A DNA stretch of 64,000 nt from Crambe crambe (Eukaryota > Porifera > Demospongiae > Poecilosclerida > Crambeidae). The notes beneath the pieces were generated by a model. It had not been told where the DNA came from and made no database searches. It saw only the letters and a list, made by a program, of their open reading frames with translations. A program made the translations under genes and the position numbers. The stretch spans positions 1,984,001 through 2,048,000 of the forward strand of contig OZ004596.1 of NCBI GenBank assembly GCA_963924555.1. Reading direction: 5' to 3'. Numbering within the stretch: the stretch's first letter is position 1; each line of letters starts with the position of its first letter. Shown piece after piece: positions 27,501 to 42,500 of the stretch.

Positions 27501-30500
27501 CTTACTTCATGTGTTGGAAAATCTTCATGGTGAGCACCAACGTACGTGGGAGAGGTTACTAGCAAGGATAACAGTTTTAGAAGAGAAAGAATGCAGTTGG
27601 AGATCGGGAGCCATGGAAATCGACGGAAGCGAGTCGCCCAAGGCTATTACTGACTCTACAGAGCATGTGCAAGATATTGACTCTACACAAACTCTATCCA
27701 CTGGAGCTACAATTTCTCCAGGGTCCTTGTCTGTTCTCTGACTCCCGCTGGAAGTTCTACCTCATTTTGACTGGTGAACATTCTGGAAGTTCTACCTCAT
27801 TACCTGCTTCTACAACAATTTCTTCTACTCCTTCTACTGTCCTTGATACACTTACGGTGACCTCTGTCCCTACGATTACCACAGATACTGCTGTGATGCC
27901 GAATGTGGTTAAGTACTTCAAGAGTTTCAGTTACAGGACTGACCTCAGCTTCTGGATCTACCTCCTTCCTTTTCTGGTTCCGGAGAAATAGTTGAAAGAA
28001 TTCCTGTAGATGGTGCTGTTCTAGAGACTTTTACTCATTTGCTGAAAGCACAAACTGATGTTATGGCTGCTCAAATCAAAGCCACAGCTCTTCATAATCT
28101 ACCTCGCTTGCCAAAGTACACTGGAGAAGATGGTGACACTGTTAATGGTGGCTTTGACAGATGGATCAAGAGTTTCAGAGGGAGAGCAAAGTTTGCTGAT
28201 TGGCCTGCCAGTGATCAGTTGTATCAGTTGAAATTGCATTTAGACAAGACCGCTCTAGATGTGTTCCGTATGTTACCTGCCTCTGACATTGAGAATGTGG
28301 AGAGTGCTATCGAGGCACTGAGAAAGAGGTTTAAACCTCGTGACATTGAGGAGCTCCAGGGATTGGAGTTCCACCACAAGATCCAAGGGAGTGATACCAT
28401 TGAATAGTTGGGTATCAGCATCCAGCAATTGGGACACAAAGCATTCCCAAGTATTACAGGTATTAATCAAAGGTCAATTCTATCAAGCTCTATTGGTGAA
28501 ATGGCAGAGAAAGCTAGGTTCACCCAAACCTGAAGAGACTTTTCATGATCTGTTCACCCGTGCAAGAATGTTGGAAGAGTGTGAGAAACAATTTGCAGCT
28601 TCGGCTAATGTTCGCTCATCAGAAAATCAGAAGAAACCTTTCAATGATCGTGTGAGGAAGCCACCCAATTCCAAGCCGAAAGAAACCCCTGCTGCTAGGG
28701 TTCAAGAGAAACCAGTAGATTTAGACCACGAGAACACTGGTGTTTTCTCTGTAAGGAAGTTGGACATATGCATAGAGAGTGTCCACTGAAGACTGAAGCT
28801 CCTGGCCATTCACGAGCATCCAGCACGAGTGTAGTTGAAGTAGCTGAATCTGTGACCACAGGGATGAAAATAATAGTTGGCCACCAGCAAAAATCCACTC
28901 AAGAAGCTTGATTGGCCTGTCATTTGCTTAAGTGACCAGACACTCCAGCCGATCAATAGCGATATAGCTAGCTAGCGAGCTAAAAAATTAATTATTGGTG
29001 GGTGGGGGTCCTATAGTTTACAGCTGCAAGTTGAATCAGTGAACTAACCTGAACTTCGAGCAAGCCTTCGATCCAGAACTTGCAGAAAAGGAGAGAAGCA
29101 GGAGTTAATGAACAGGAGGATGAGCTCTAGGAAGAAGAGTACTTGTAGTGATGCTTCAGCTACCTCGAGCAAGCATTCAAAGAGGCAAGTGAGGAATGAA
29201 ACTTTTTTTGAAGTGGCAGCGTACTTATGAAAAGGAGCACCAGTCTATGATCTGGCTTCGTGCTGATACGGACACCCTGGATAAGTCACTAGTGTCTACT
29301 CTGTGGTGTGTCGTTTGCCATAAGTATGGAAGCCAGATAAATAGCCATAGAAATTTCTCCAGAGCATGGATTGATGGTTCAAGCAACCACAAGACTAGCA
29401 ATATCACTGACCATGCTACGAGTGAGCTGCACAAATCTAGTATGACTCTTTTTCGTAGGGATCAAGCTAAGAGTAGGAATGATCCAATTACTACTTATAG
29501 CCCCATAGCTCGTGGTCTTTTGTCATCAGCAATGGCTCCTGCTGTTAAAGAGCAAATCAGGAAGAAGTTTGAAACTAGTTTTGTGCTTGCAAAAGAGCAT
29601 ATACCCTTCTCGAAGTATTCAGTGATTCATGAGCTGGAAGAAAAGCATGGAGTGGATCTTGGATCAACATATAAAAATAGAGATGCTCCCCGCAATTTTT
29701 TGCATTATGTTGCTGAGACCCAAAGGAGGGATTTTCATCACATGCTTTCTTCTAAACATTTCTATAGTATTTTAATGGATGGGTCTACAGATAAGGGTCG
29801 GGTTGAGAACGAACTATTCGTGATTCTTTTTTTGGGCATGGTGTTATGCTCATCATCTTGAGCTTGCATGTAAAGATGCCTTTACCAGTCACCTCTTCAA
29901 AGAGATTGATGAGATGCTATTGAGGCTTTACTACCTCTATGAAAAATCGCTTAATGGATGATCTGAAAGAAGTATATGAATTCCCTGAAGAAGGTGGTTG
30001 TGTTCCTGTGAGAGCTCATGGAAGTCGCTGGATTACTTTCAAGAGAAAGATTTGTTGATCAATATGGAGTCTATCTTAAGCATCTGGGAAAGCTTGTAGA
30101 AGACAAATCAATCAAGAGTGTTGACAGACAACACTTAAAGGGTTATCTACTGAAGTGGAGAGAAGCAAAAATGCTACTTTGTATACAGATGCACTTAAGC
30201 CTGCTTCTGTACTTAGTCTGTCCTTACAAGAGGGTCATATTGATGTTATACAAGGGATCAAGCACATCCTAAAATCTCACAGCTCACTAAAGAAACTGTC
30301 TTCCCAAAATCCAGAAGAGTGGCCGGTGACCAAAGTGGTTTTGAGCAAGATGAAGGATGAACATAGTGGTAAAAAATATCAAGGCTCAGAGCTGTATCGT
30401 TTCAATAATGGCACTTTTCACAGTTGTAAAGTTCATGCACTAGCTGACTTGAGTTCTCTTGATCAGCAAATGCGTGTTCGGCTTGAGTGGTCAGGTGTTG

Positions 30501-33500
30501 ATTTGATGCAATCAATTATTGTCTTTCTAGACACTCAAAGCTGGCAAGATTCAGAAGAAAGTTATAAAGATGATCATATGAGTGAAATTAAATCAGCTGT
30601 TGTAAGTCTTACTGAAGTCTTTCGGCCCTCTGGAAGTAAAGGGTGCTGACCTCAGCTCCATTCTTGATGATGCAGCCATGGAGTTGTGGTGGAAAGATTC
30701 AACAGGATGAAGAGTTAACCAGAAACCTCGAAAGGAGTATCGACGGCGTAAGCAAATTTCCACCCATGGAGCGAGTGACTCTGAAGAGGAATCATCTGAA
30801 ACAGAACTAGATCTTGAAACATGGGATGATTGGTGTACAATTCAAGATGTGGACTCAGGCTCTGACTAATTATGTATTCTGTAATACTATCATACACTAT
30901 GTCTTAGTTACTGATCATGCCTCACTGTCATGATAATAATACCAAACAAACATATATATATTGCACCTAGCAGCCCTAGCTATGCATGTAGTCATAGTGT
31001 TTTCTCTTGAGTAGTGCACAGGGACAAAATTTAGTATGTCAGGTCAAACACCAATGATGGCCTAACAAGTAGTACTTTGGTCTGACTAATTTCAGGTTAT
31101 GTTATTGAAATTATTTTCATCCCTGGACCAGACCTGAGGACCTGACTGAAGGTCAGCTAGAGCAGCTGTTGGCAAGCAGACGGCACCAGGAAAAGACTGC
31201 ACTACACGTTACCAGTCAAGCAAACACCACTAACTGGTGAAGGTGAAGTTCAGACTGTTGGTTCTTTACTGCACTTAAATTTGTGTATTGAGGGCGTACC
31301 TATCAAAGCAATAGTCGATACTGGAGCTCAATCAACTATCATCTCTCATTCAACTCTTCACTCAGTCGTTCATCATTTGCAGCAGCAAGGACGGGAGGAA
31401 CTTCAGCTGGAGCTACCGACAGCTCGTCTGTATGGAAAGGATGGAAAAAAGGAGAAGATCACTGCTCAAGTCACACTCACTTTCAATGTGGATGATCGTT
31501 CCGTGAGTATTCCTGTGTTTGTAGAGCCTGATAGTACACAGGCCTGCCTTCTGGGTATGAATGCTATTCCCCTGCTAGGAATCAGTGTTGTACGCAGTAA
31601 TGGAGATGTGATGCTATCTTCCCTTCCTGCTGAGTATGATACGGCCAAAGTCAACTTAGTTGAGGCTGTTACCTTGCCATCACAAAGGGGTCGAATTTTG
31701 AAAGCTAAAGTGATGTGCCCCGCAAAGATCTGCTCTTTGAACCAGATCATGAGATTTTAGCACCTTTAGGTGTCAACGCAGCCGAGTCGCTGATAACCAC
31801 TTGTGGAGATGGATTCCAATCGAGGTGTGACCGTTAGACTTGCTGGCATACCATTGGGTACAGTCAGACCTGCTGATATTGCAACCACCAGTGAGACTTC
31901 TACTACAGAATATTTACCCACCAGTTCTAACTCCCCTGTGAAAGCTATCAGACAAACTCCTGAACACATAAAGCAACTGATGAGTCAGCTCAACCTGTCC
32001 CTCGAGAACCTATCACCTATGGAAGTACTCAAGCTGAAGGCACTGATTGCAGATGTTTTTGCTTTGAATGATTTGTTAGGGTGCACTGATGTCCTGGAAC
32101 ACAGCATTGATGTTGGAGGTCATAGTCCTATAAAGCAGCAGCCCTATCGAACTCCGATGGTACAGCATGAAAAGATGGCAGAAATGATCACCAAGATGCA
32201 GGAGCAAGGAGTAGTGCAGCCATCATCAAGTCCCCATGGTGTTGGTTCCCAAGAAGGATGGTAATTTGAGATTTTGTATTGATTACCACCGACTCAATGC
32301 AGTTACCCGAAAAGATGTATACCCTTTACCAAGAGTTGATGACATCATTGATGCACTGGGAGAAGTGAAGTATTTCTACTTTAGACTTAGCCTCCGGCTA
32401 CTGGCAAGTTGAGTTTGATGATGATGCCCATCAGAAGAGTGCATTCACCACTCACAAAGGCTTATTCGAGTTCATTCGTATGCCGTTTGGCTTGTGCAAT
32501 AATGCACCTGCTACTTTTCAACGAATCATGCAGAGAGTTCTCTCTGGACTGGAAGGACGAAGCTGTTTTGTTTATCTTGATGATATCCTTGTGGTGTCTA
32601 AGACCTTTGAAGAACATCTACATGGAGTATTCCTCAGATTACGTGCAGCTTTTCTTCGTCTCAAGCCGAAAAAATGTGGCCACTTACATGTAATATCAGC
32701 TTGATGAAAATCTCATCTTAACTATTGCGGAAACCACAGCAGTTGAGAATAATAGTCTTCCTGATCTGGAGGAAGTATGGAAAGATTAGCTGGAAGATCT
32801 TGATTTGGCTACAATGATGATGTACTTACAAGATGGTACCTTACCGGAGCAGTCTCGAAAAATTGTGATTGGAGAGCAAGCAATTTAAGTTGGTGGAAGG
32901 AGTTATATACCATGAAAATCTTGCCTTCCCTGATTGGTGGTGTATAGTGGCACCGAAGAAACTTCGCCCTACAGTGATGAAAGAAGGCCATCAAGATCCA
33001 TTCACAGGGCATCTTTCAGGGAAGAAAGTCTATGACAGACTCAGACGATATGTCTGGTGGAGGGGTGTGAAGAACGATATCACTACTTTTTGCAAGGCTT
33101 GTTTGGTCTGTGCATCTCGGAAAGGTACCTGTAAGACGTTTCGACCACCCCTGTGTCCCATACCTGTTGGTGGCCCATTCCATTGGGTTGCAGTGGATGT
33201 CCTACAACTTCCACTCACAGCTCAAGGCAACAGTTATGTTGTGGTGTTCATGCATGGATTACCTCACAAAGTGACCTTCCTAACCAAAAAGCAGAAATTA
33301 TTGCTAAGTTATTCATTGAGCAGATCATATGTAGACATGGAATCCCTGAAGAATTACTATCTGATCATGGGACTAATTTTCTCTCCTCATTAATCCAGGA
33401 GATCTGTCAACTACTACAGTGCTTCCAGCTTAGTCTGTCAACTTTTTATATCTCATGATTTGTAGCTATTGCACTCTCCAAATTTTATATACTGCATTAT

Positions 33501-36500
33501 TTCTTATTCTTATACAGGTCAGACATGTGAGCTGAAAAAAATACACTGCACAAATCTCCCTATCACACATTCCTTATAGAAGCCAATATAAAAGCGCCAT
33601 TTTGTTCATGATGTCACTGTTTTTTTAATGCGTCATTATATGTCATCGATCTACCGCGCGAGGGGAATCCCCTTTAAGCATGCATCTCAGTCAATAGTAC
33701 CCAGCTAGTGGGAGCGTCATAAACTGGATTCACTGGCCTGAGAAGAGATAGAAGGCAGGGGACAAGCCACTGCTCTCTCGCGGTAAAATCATGGTTAAAA
33801 AAAGAGCATGTGCATATAAAGCAGGCGTCATACTTCATCACCGCAAAGGCAGAGATTGCAGAGACGGCAGAAACAGGGTTCGCCCTGAAGACGCTGCTTA
33901 AGTAGCAGCCGCTTTTGCAACTAAAAAAATCTTTAGTCATCGGACTACCTTATCCCAAAGTATCTTTTCTTAACTCACAAAAATGAAAATCTGTCGGCCC
34001 TAACACTTTTTGGCCTTCGAAATACTCATATTTTTAGTGTATTTGCAGCTGGTTTTCAAGCATACAAGGTAGTTAAGGTCCCAAACTTGGAGCACTGAAA
34101 GTCTAGCTACTCTACTACCTGTATATGAAGTCTGAGCTCTTAACTAACATCCCATCTCAACTATCAGCCCTAACACTTTTTGAACTTCAGGTTCGTGAAT
34201 AGCCTCCATTTGACTGCAGATAATTCCGTGGACAGGTGATGATTACATTTAAAAATTGACACATATACTCAAGAAAGATGGATAAACATACATACAAAAT
34301 ATTCCATGGTTCCCCCTCTACGAGAAAAAATATCATCATTAGTCAAAAATTGCAAAAGTTGACACACTAAGCTGGAAGCACTGTAGATGTGAAAAAATAA
34401 ACACATCTGGATATCATCCCCAGACTGATGGATTGGTGGAAAAATTCAATTCCACTCTGATCAACATGATAGCTAAATCTTGTGATGTCAGAGATTGGGA
34501 TTGGGATATCTACTTACCCTATCTACTATTTGCCTACCAAGTGTCAGCTCAGGAATCCACAAGAGAATCGCCTTTCTTTCTCATGTATGGTCGGGATGCT
34601 CGTATACCTACTGATTCTGTTCTATACCATGTCCAGAGTCCTTATGCTATTGACGTGGAGGATTACAAAGAAGAGCTGCTCTCTGGATTGACATTAGCTT
34701 GGAAGTTAGCTAGAGCTAATATTCAGAAGGCTTAGGGAACTCAAAAGCAAAACTATGATCGAAAGTGTACTGAAGATGTGACAGAGTGATGATATTCATG
34801 CCTGCTGAGTCACAAGGTAAAACTGGAAGCTAAGTAGACTATTTCACGGACCCTATCGTATATAACAAGTCACTCCAACTAATGCTGAAGTACGATTGAT
34901 AAAGATGAACCAATTTTTGTGGCTCTTGACAGGATTCGATTATGTTATCCAGAGCAGGGTGATGATAGCTGGAGTGGACACAAGAAGCGTCTAAGCGTCA
35001 GCCTAAAAAGCCCTCTCTTTTATCTGGAAATAGTATTTGTGACCAAGATGTTGATGTGAATTCACCATCCAAATCTTACAGCAGTCCGATTACTCGCTCA
35101 AAAAACAAACTTTGAACTGTATTTCAAGGAACAGTGAACTCGTAAACCATGACTATTAAATATTTTATGTGTCACCTCATATTAGCGCTTATTGTAGATG
35201 TCGAGGATGACTTCTCAACTAAGTGGGGGGAAATGTAATGACCCTACTTCATATTGTATTATTCATTGCACATGCTCAGTAGCTAGTAGTTACACAACAG
35301 TGTCCATTTTCATAATAAAATGAGTCAGACCTTATTTTTCTGAATCTCTCAAGCGTCTTCATTTACAGCTAGTTCTACCTTTTCACACATCCAAAGACCC
35401 GGACATGACAAAACTTTCAAGAGATACAGTAGTTAGACTAAGAAGATTTCTGACTAGCTTTTCTAGAGTCAGTCCTAGAAATATCCATTAAGGATTTTTG
35501 ATTGTGTGGCAGCACATCCAAGTAGAAGTTAATCTTCAACTTTTGCAGAGCTTAACTTAGTGCTACATGCTCACAAATCAGCAAAAATTGTGCTCCTCAA
35601 AAGTTAAGCATTAATATATAGTCACATGCAAAGTTATCTTTGAAGATGAAATCATAAGTAAGTTACCTGACTTTCACCACTTCTATTACTAGTGAATGCT
35701 CATGCATTGCAAGCAAAGCTTTCTGTGCTAAGCCTATGCTGTGTTCTTTTTAGCGAGGCTTTTCCTATGCAGTTCTCTGGCATCTTGCTTGCTATCTAGG
35801 CTTGCTGCAGCCCTGCATTCTTCGCTGGCCTAGGTTTACTGCAGTCTTGCTTGTTTCTATCTTCACCAGTCTGGCTAGGCTCGCTGCAGTCACAGTAGCT
35901 ATTGACCTTTGAACCTTATTTCTCTCTTCTTTCTTTCTTACCTCACCTCTTTAGCTTTATAATGTTGGACTCTTAGAGTGTCAAGATTCATTGTTAAAAG
36001 TCCATAGCTAGAAAATCGAGTGCTTGGGCCTATCGAGCCGCTCAGCGGCTCGATCCCGCCCTTCCTTGCTTGCTTTGAATTCACATGCTGCCACGAGTGA
36101 CACGCATGTGCAATACGCGCTAGCTATTGACGTACCAAATATACATATATTGCAAATCTCAATTTGCATCACAAGTGTGTGGCTTGCTCGCTTCGCTCAC
36201 TCACTGATTATATCTCTGCTTATTGATATCCCCACCATCATTACTTACCTGTTTCTCAGCTTCTTCGATATGCAGCTTGTTGATGTCTAGCTCATTACAA
36301 AATTCTTGATACTTAGAATACCCTAGCTCATACAACTTCTCAATAACTGCAAGTAGTCTTCTTGCAATCTACAAAAAAATAATTATTGTAATAGTTCACT
36401 TGAACCTTCAAAAACAATTTTCATGCTAACTATTATACCTAAGTACATTTAATCCCATAGAGCAGGAGTATACATACTTTAACTGCTGTAAAGTCCTCCA

Positions 36501-39500
36501 GAGGATATATAGTCCTCCCCTTGGCAATGAATTTTCCCCCATGACTGTGTATAAAGTCCTCTTCATAGTTAGCTAGCTATGAGATATACTAGAGTGACTG
36601 GCTACTCTGTAACTTGAAGTGAGCCCATACAAAGTAAGTTAAGAGAATGTGGATGTGGCTCCTGCAAAGCCATACTATGCGCTATCATGTACTAGCACAT
36701 GCAGAATTGTTGTATGAACAAGCCTGAAAGTCAGCCATCCATGTAGGTAACTATATACCTATGGTAGTAGTCCGTCTAGTCAGCCAATCAGGTGGAAATA
36801 TTATGCGGTTGCCTTGGAATTATGACTGTGAATGGTTGCCTTAGAAATTATGACTGTGAATGGCCTTGTTCTAGGGCTGCATCCTTGGGCTTGGATCATT
36901 CACAGCCATGATTTTCTCGGCACCATACTACATAATTTTCACTGCACCATTATTTTGAGAGTTTGTCACAAAATTATGACTTGAAACACTGATTCTGGAA
37001 TCATCTGAGAACTTGAAAAGGACATTTGTATGGAGGAAGGGGAATTTTAAAAAAGAAGTAGGAGTGGGTAGAATTACACTAATAATATTATTTTCTATGG
37101 GAAAAAACGTGTTCAATTAGAATGCATCAATGCATCTTTTATAACGACATGCTTCTTATAATAATACTGTTTCCCAAAAATATGAAGTTCTATCCTTGGG
37201 TAAGATGGTTGAAAATAGAAATTGGGTGTAACTAAAGTAAGCTGTGAAAAAAGTAACCGAATGAACCCATCCATAGCTTACTTTAACTAGATAACACTAA
37301 TTATTACCTCATTCCACTTTATTAAACATTGGATATCTTTATCTTTTCCTTCTATGTCATCCATGAGTGCCAACTTTTGTTCAAAGTCACTAATTTGTTC
37401 TTTTCTCCATTCTTCATGCATGGTGCAGCCACTTGCATTCTTACCCTTCGGAGCAGTGAACTTCAGTACAATTTCAAATGGGTGTCCATGAGTAAATTTT
37501 GTTAACATTTGGTATGAATAAAATCCAGTACTCATGATAGATTCAAGATCCCTTCGTACATTCTCCACTGTAAAATCACCCTAATAGTTGATGGCACAAA
37601 TGCAAGTGAGTGGGTAATAAGGATCTGCATAAAGTTCTTAAATTATATAACTTCCGGCACTGAGATGTTTTTAGGGGAAGATTACTACTACTACTACTAC
37701 ATCTATATCTACATAATACTGCAGTAGTTAGGGGTATTGTTTCAATCTTTGGTTTTGTTGCTACACCTTTGAATAAGTAGAAAATGGCCATCAGCATGCA
37801 TAGCTGATTTAAACTTTAAACATGCACTATATGGTCAAGATTTGCATCTTATTCCAAACAACTGCACTACTACTAAAATTAGGTGACATGTCAGTTAGTC
37901 TAGCTGTATACTATAGCTAACCATTATTTAGCTCATAATAACTAAACATACCTCAGCTCGTGAGCTCCAGTTTTCTATATGATGCATGTTACCACTCACT
38001 GTTTGTAATTCTTTAAATTCAGTATCAGCATTTAATTTCTTTATCTCTGACATTAATTCTTTAAGAGTCCGACTCTTATTAACAAACGGCAGTATATACT
38101 CAAAAGCTGAGAATAGATGATTGAGGATTTCACGTTCAAATTCTAGATTTTGCAGTTGATTGGAAATAATATCATACCATGTGTGAAAAGAATTTGCACC
38201 TGTGCTCTCATCTTGATCATTAGCAAAGAACTGTACCATTATAAAAGTGTGGAAGTTTTTACATTTCTTCATCTTATCAAATATTATCATGTGATCACTT
38301 GAATCCTCAAGAAGAAAAGAATCAAAAATTGTTCTTAAATACTTCCCAGCAGTTTCTGGTGAAAGTTCATGACGGCTACTACGTGTTTCACACACTCCAC
38401 TAATTTTCTTAAGCTCTGCAGTAACTTTGTCATCTAAACAGCCTTTCATATCATACTGCTGACAAACTTCAATGACATTAGAGATATGTACATATGTTCG
38501 TATGAGTACGAGCATGTCAATATAACGTTCAATATTTGTACTTATCCCAACCTGATCATGGCTGTCATATAATTCAGTAGTTGCATTGATTTTTTTCAAT
38601 TCACCAACTATGTATGCATGGCTACCAAGTTCATCAAGTTCCAATTCATCAATAGTGTAATCTCCCCATGTTAGTCTTGGGCTACCCTCGAATATTTTAC
38701 AAATCAACTTTTTTGTATTTGTAAGAGCTGTTGACAGTGATTTTATTGGTGATTCTGATGGCCTATTTTTCTTCAAAAAAGCCATGACATACTTTGATAA
38801 CAGTGGATATTTCTTGATACTAAACCACAGAACTTTATGCTGTTGTAGTGGCTCCAAGAAATCAATAAGCTCATAATAGAATTTCATACAGTCATCAAGT
38901 TTAAAATCTGGAGAAATTTTGTAGCACATGTTTACCTCATCATTTTCCCCCTTACACATGGAATCAACACATTCAGGAGAGCAATTAGGTAAAATCATTT
39001 TCTTCAATCGATTGTCTATATCATATGGTAACTTCACTCCATATTCAGATAAAACATCTGTTACACAAATCCTAGAAAATAAGTAGAAAATAATGATAAA
39101 TATAAATAAATTTCCCTACAGTTTTTCGTAAATCATAAAGCACTTCATTCTCATTCACATTGCATCCTTTTAGTGAAACTGATTAGGAATTTTTTGTGCA
39201 TTTCTTGATAGATAAGTAAATGAAGAAGAAAGGGACATTAACCTTCTATATGCAGGAGCCAAAATTATAAGCCCTACCATATACTGATAAGTTCCATGTA
39301 TGTTATCCATGGAATAGGCTTGGTAATGTCACAGAGGCATGATTGATTTGGTTGCATGCCATGTACCTTTTTATGTCACCAAGATGTCCCTCCATGAAAG
39401 GCAGTATTTCATCCTTGATATCAGTACACAAAAACTTTTTAAAAAGTTGGAGATCTTCAGTTAAAAAAGTTGAAATTTCTTCAAATTGTTCCATCATTCC

Positions 39501-42500
39501 CAGTGAACTATACACTTGTATCAAAACCCAACGTTTATCTTTTAATATAGAGCAATCTTCATAAGTAACATCATATTTTTTGAGATTTATCAGCCATCGG
39601 TTTAATACTCTATTGACACTGCTAATCCATTCTTGAGTAGCTTCATCCATTGAAATAGTAGAGTTAATACCATGATATGCTTCAGTTAATAGACTGATGG
39701 TGCCAGATTCATAAAATATTTTAACAATATCAAAATGGTACTTAATAGTGTCTTTATCCCAATGCTCTTTTAATATTACTGCAGATTTATCGACACATTT
39801 TGCACAGAACTTGAGAAGTAATATGTCATCTTGGTGGGTCTTGTGTAGCTTTACAATTTCACAGAACATTTTACGTTGTTCAGACTTCTTACTCTGAAGG
39901 GTTTCTTCAGTTATAACCTCCTGTACAGTTATAATAAGTAATAAGGGATAATGAATATTATGCTTACAAAGTTTAGGATATTCACTTATTTTACATTGGA
40001 ACAGTAAGAAATACTCAGCTCATCTGAAGCCAAAGAAGAGCAACAAGATGTCACAGATAATTTAGTAGTTCATAAGGAATGCCTGCATTTAACCTGACGT
40101 CCCTCTAAATTCTCTGTGCATGAAGCTAGTATTTTTGTGTTAAATTAGCTATTTCAACTTTTTACTCTCTAAGCTGGAAGCACTGTACATGCCATAAAAA
40201 TCATATAACAAGATATAGCCAGACTCTTTCAACCAAAAATTTGACTTTGATAGAATTATTCCAATCAGGATTTAGCAAGACTACTTCTGCAGGTCATGAT
40301 AAACTTCATGAATACGTATCTCATTTTCATCTATAATTCTAGAGCCAAAAAGAAATGCTAAGGTTATGCTGTTGAATTACATGAAGCATAATTTACAATA
40401 AGTGTAATAAATGTTCACAATACAGCTAGCTTGTAATAAGCTTTAATACTAATTATACACATTTCAGTTCTATGAACAGGAACAAGCTGTATGAAAATAT
40501 TTTAACGAAATTACAATAAGTAGCATTGTATACTGGTAGCATTGTATACTGTTGTCTTGTTAATTAAACAACGATAATAAGTGTAGAGATGCAGCTGATA
40601 GGATCAGCTAATGAGAAATAACTATTATGGGCAAGGATGTTTATAACCTTGACCCAATCTTATGACCTACTTGCTAATAACATTAGGAATAATCACTTGT
40701 ACTGATCATATTCAAAGTGGCTTCTGCAATAATTACATGAAAATTAATTACTATGTACAAAAGATGTAAATCTAGGAAGCTGCTCTCAAACATACCTGAA
40801 ACTCCATTATGAAGTGAGCAAGCAACTATGATTATCTTGAGAATGGGCAACATGCAATGCTAGCTGAATCTTTGTAGCAATATATACCAACCATTTTTAG
40901 TGGACAGTTCATGCACACTGGCTGTTAGAAAACAACTGCTAAAATTGACTTCTTTTCTCAGTATGGGAAACATTTTTTCTTCTAGTTTTCCTCCAGTCCA
41001 CACATATCCCCCATAGATATGATAGGCATACATATATCAGGAGCTAAATATCAGAGAGTACAATAGTACTCTCTAAGTAGGGATGGCACGATTGCCTCAT
41101 TGGACTAATACTTTCATAACTCTAGAATACTTCCCTCTTACAGTCAGCAACTCCTAACTTGAAGACAGAACACGCTAGGACTCAAGTATGAAGAGCAGAA
41201 GACAAATCAGTATCATTTTACAGCGACTTCTTTTTTTATCTGGTCGTTCATCATCAACTTATTTCAGAAATGGTTCATTCAAATGCTATAATTTTTACAC
41301 CAAACTACTTAAAATTGATTGCACTATAACCCTTCACATTTTATAACTGCTAGCTTTTAACCACAATGAAGCAGACATTTTTATGCCCGCCCCATGCATG
41401 TGATTCTTGGACCTTGACCTCACAACTGACTAGTGAATCTTTCTCTTTTGAACATTGTTGGTCTCTCGATGCTCAGAGTGTAAACCCTAGGCACCAGGCA
41501 CTAGTCTGGTTATTAATCAAGCCTTGATGCAACAGTATATCAGGTACATATCAGTAAAGGCCTAAAAGGATTAGGTCAATGGCAATCTTATTATAAACTG
41601 CATTAGTCCTTCCAGAAACCTCTTATGAACTACATAGCTAGAACTTTAACTTGGATACCAGAATCACACCATCCAGTTGCTTATAAAATAATAGAGCATT
41701 ACATCAAAAAAGGTGATGAACAAGTAAAGGAAAAATATTCATTCCAAATTTTAAAAAGTAGGGATGGCTGTGTGTGGTCAAAAAGTCCAGGAACAAATGA
41801 GTGAACTTCAGTCAAGTAACCCCTTACCCATCACCAATATTACCAAACTATGAGCTAACTATTCCTACTTCACTCCCTTTGTTCCTGGACTTTTTTGAAC
41901 CACACACAGCCATCCCTACTTTTTTTTCCTTTATAAAGTTTTAAGACCTTAGATAAAGACTTCAAATAAACTAGCTAGTCAACCATGAAGCTTATCATGC
42001 ACGGAGCAGCTGAGTCAGTCACCAAGGTATAGGCTTTCCAACTTATACCTAGTTACTCTTCTCTGGGCTTTAGTTGACGCCAGGAGGTGAGAAACTAACT
42101 GACTCTCATTTGAAACTCCACCCACTGACTTTTTAGTAGTGTGTGTGGGAGTGATTAAAAATAACATTCACATTACTTTATCCTTGGATGTCAATGGAGC
42201 TGGAGCTTTGAAATTTGTGCAGTAGGGCCAATGAACATCAACATAGATAATTTTCACTGACTGTATGCAGAACAGGTCAGGTACATAATATTATAACTAA
42301 ATTATGTCAATTTCAACGCGTCATGAGCTGAGAGTCAGCTTGCTTGCTTCCCTCCCTTACTATCACTCTAGTAGTTGGTATAAGCTATTAATATACCTCA
42401 AGAATGATGTCAATAACAACTTCCTGGAGAAGAGTGAAATCCTGAGGAAAATGAACAATAATTATTACGTACATCAAGGAATTAAGGGTGACCCAAACAC

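Larger units (their letters stand above)
26940..35410 (+). mobile_element. Ty3/Gypsy LTR retrotransposon with two nested DNA transposons
   Basis: Bounded by LTRs starting TGTAATGACC and ending CATGACA, with a primer-binding site directly after the left LTR and a purine tract directly before the right LTR. Order: gag, zinc knuckle, protease, RT, integrase. RNase H is deleted. A hAT element splits gag-pro at 28859 and a TA-flanked element splits integrase at 33417. No envelope-like frame. It lies in the host intron between 36249 and 23286. No perfect target duplication (gtaac left, aaact right). Confidence 0.88.

Noticed and set aside
33674..33940. 88-codon minus-strand frame inside the TA-flanked element
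   Set aside because: No transposase or other domain pattern; likely chance.
26935..35415. Target duplication of the Gypsy element
   Set aside because: Flanks gtaac and aaact do not match; at best three of four bases agree.
37567..37580. Downstream acceptor (TTTTACAG) for the exon at 37308-37580
   Set aside because: It would require an incoming phase-1 intron, but the upstream exon ends in phase 0; the acceptor at 37581-37582 fits.
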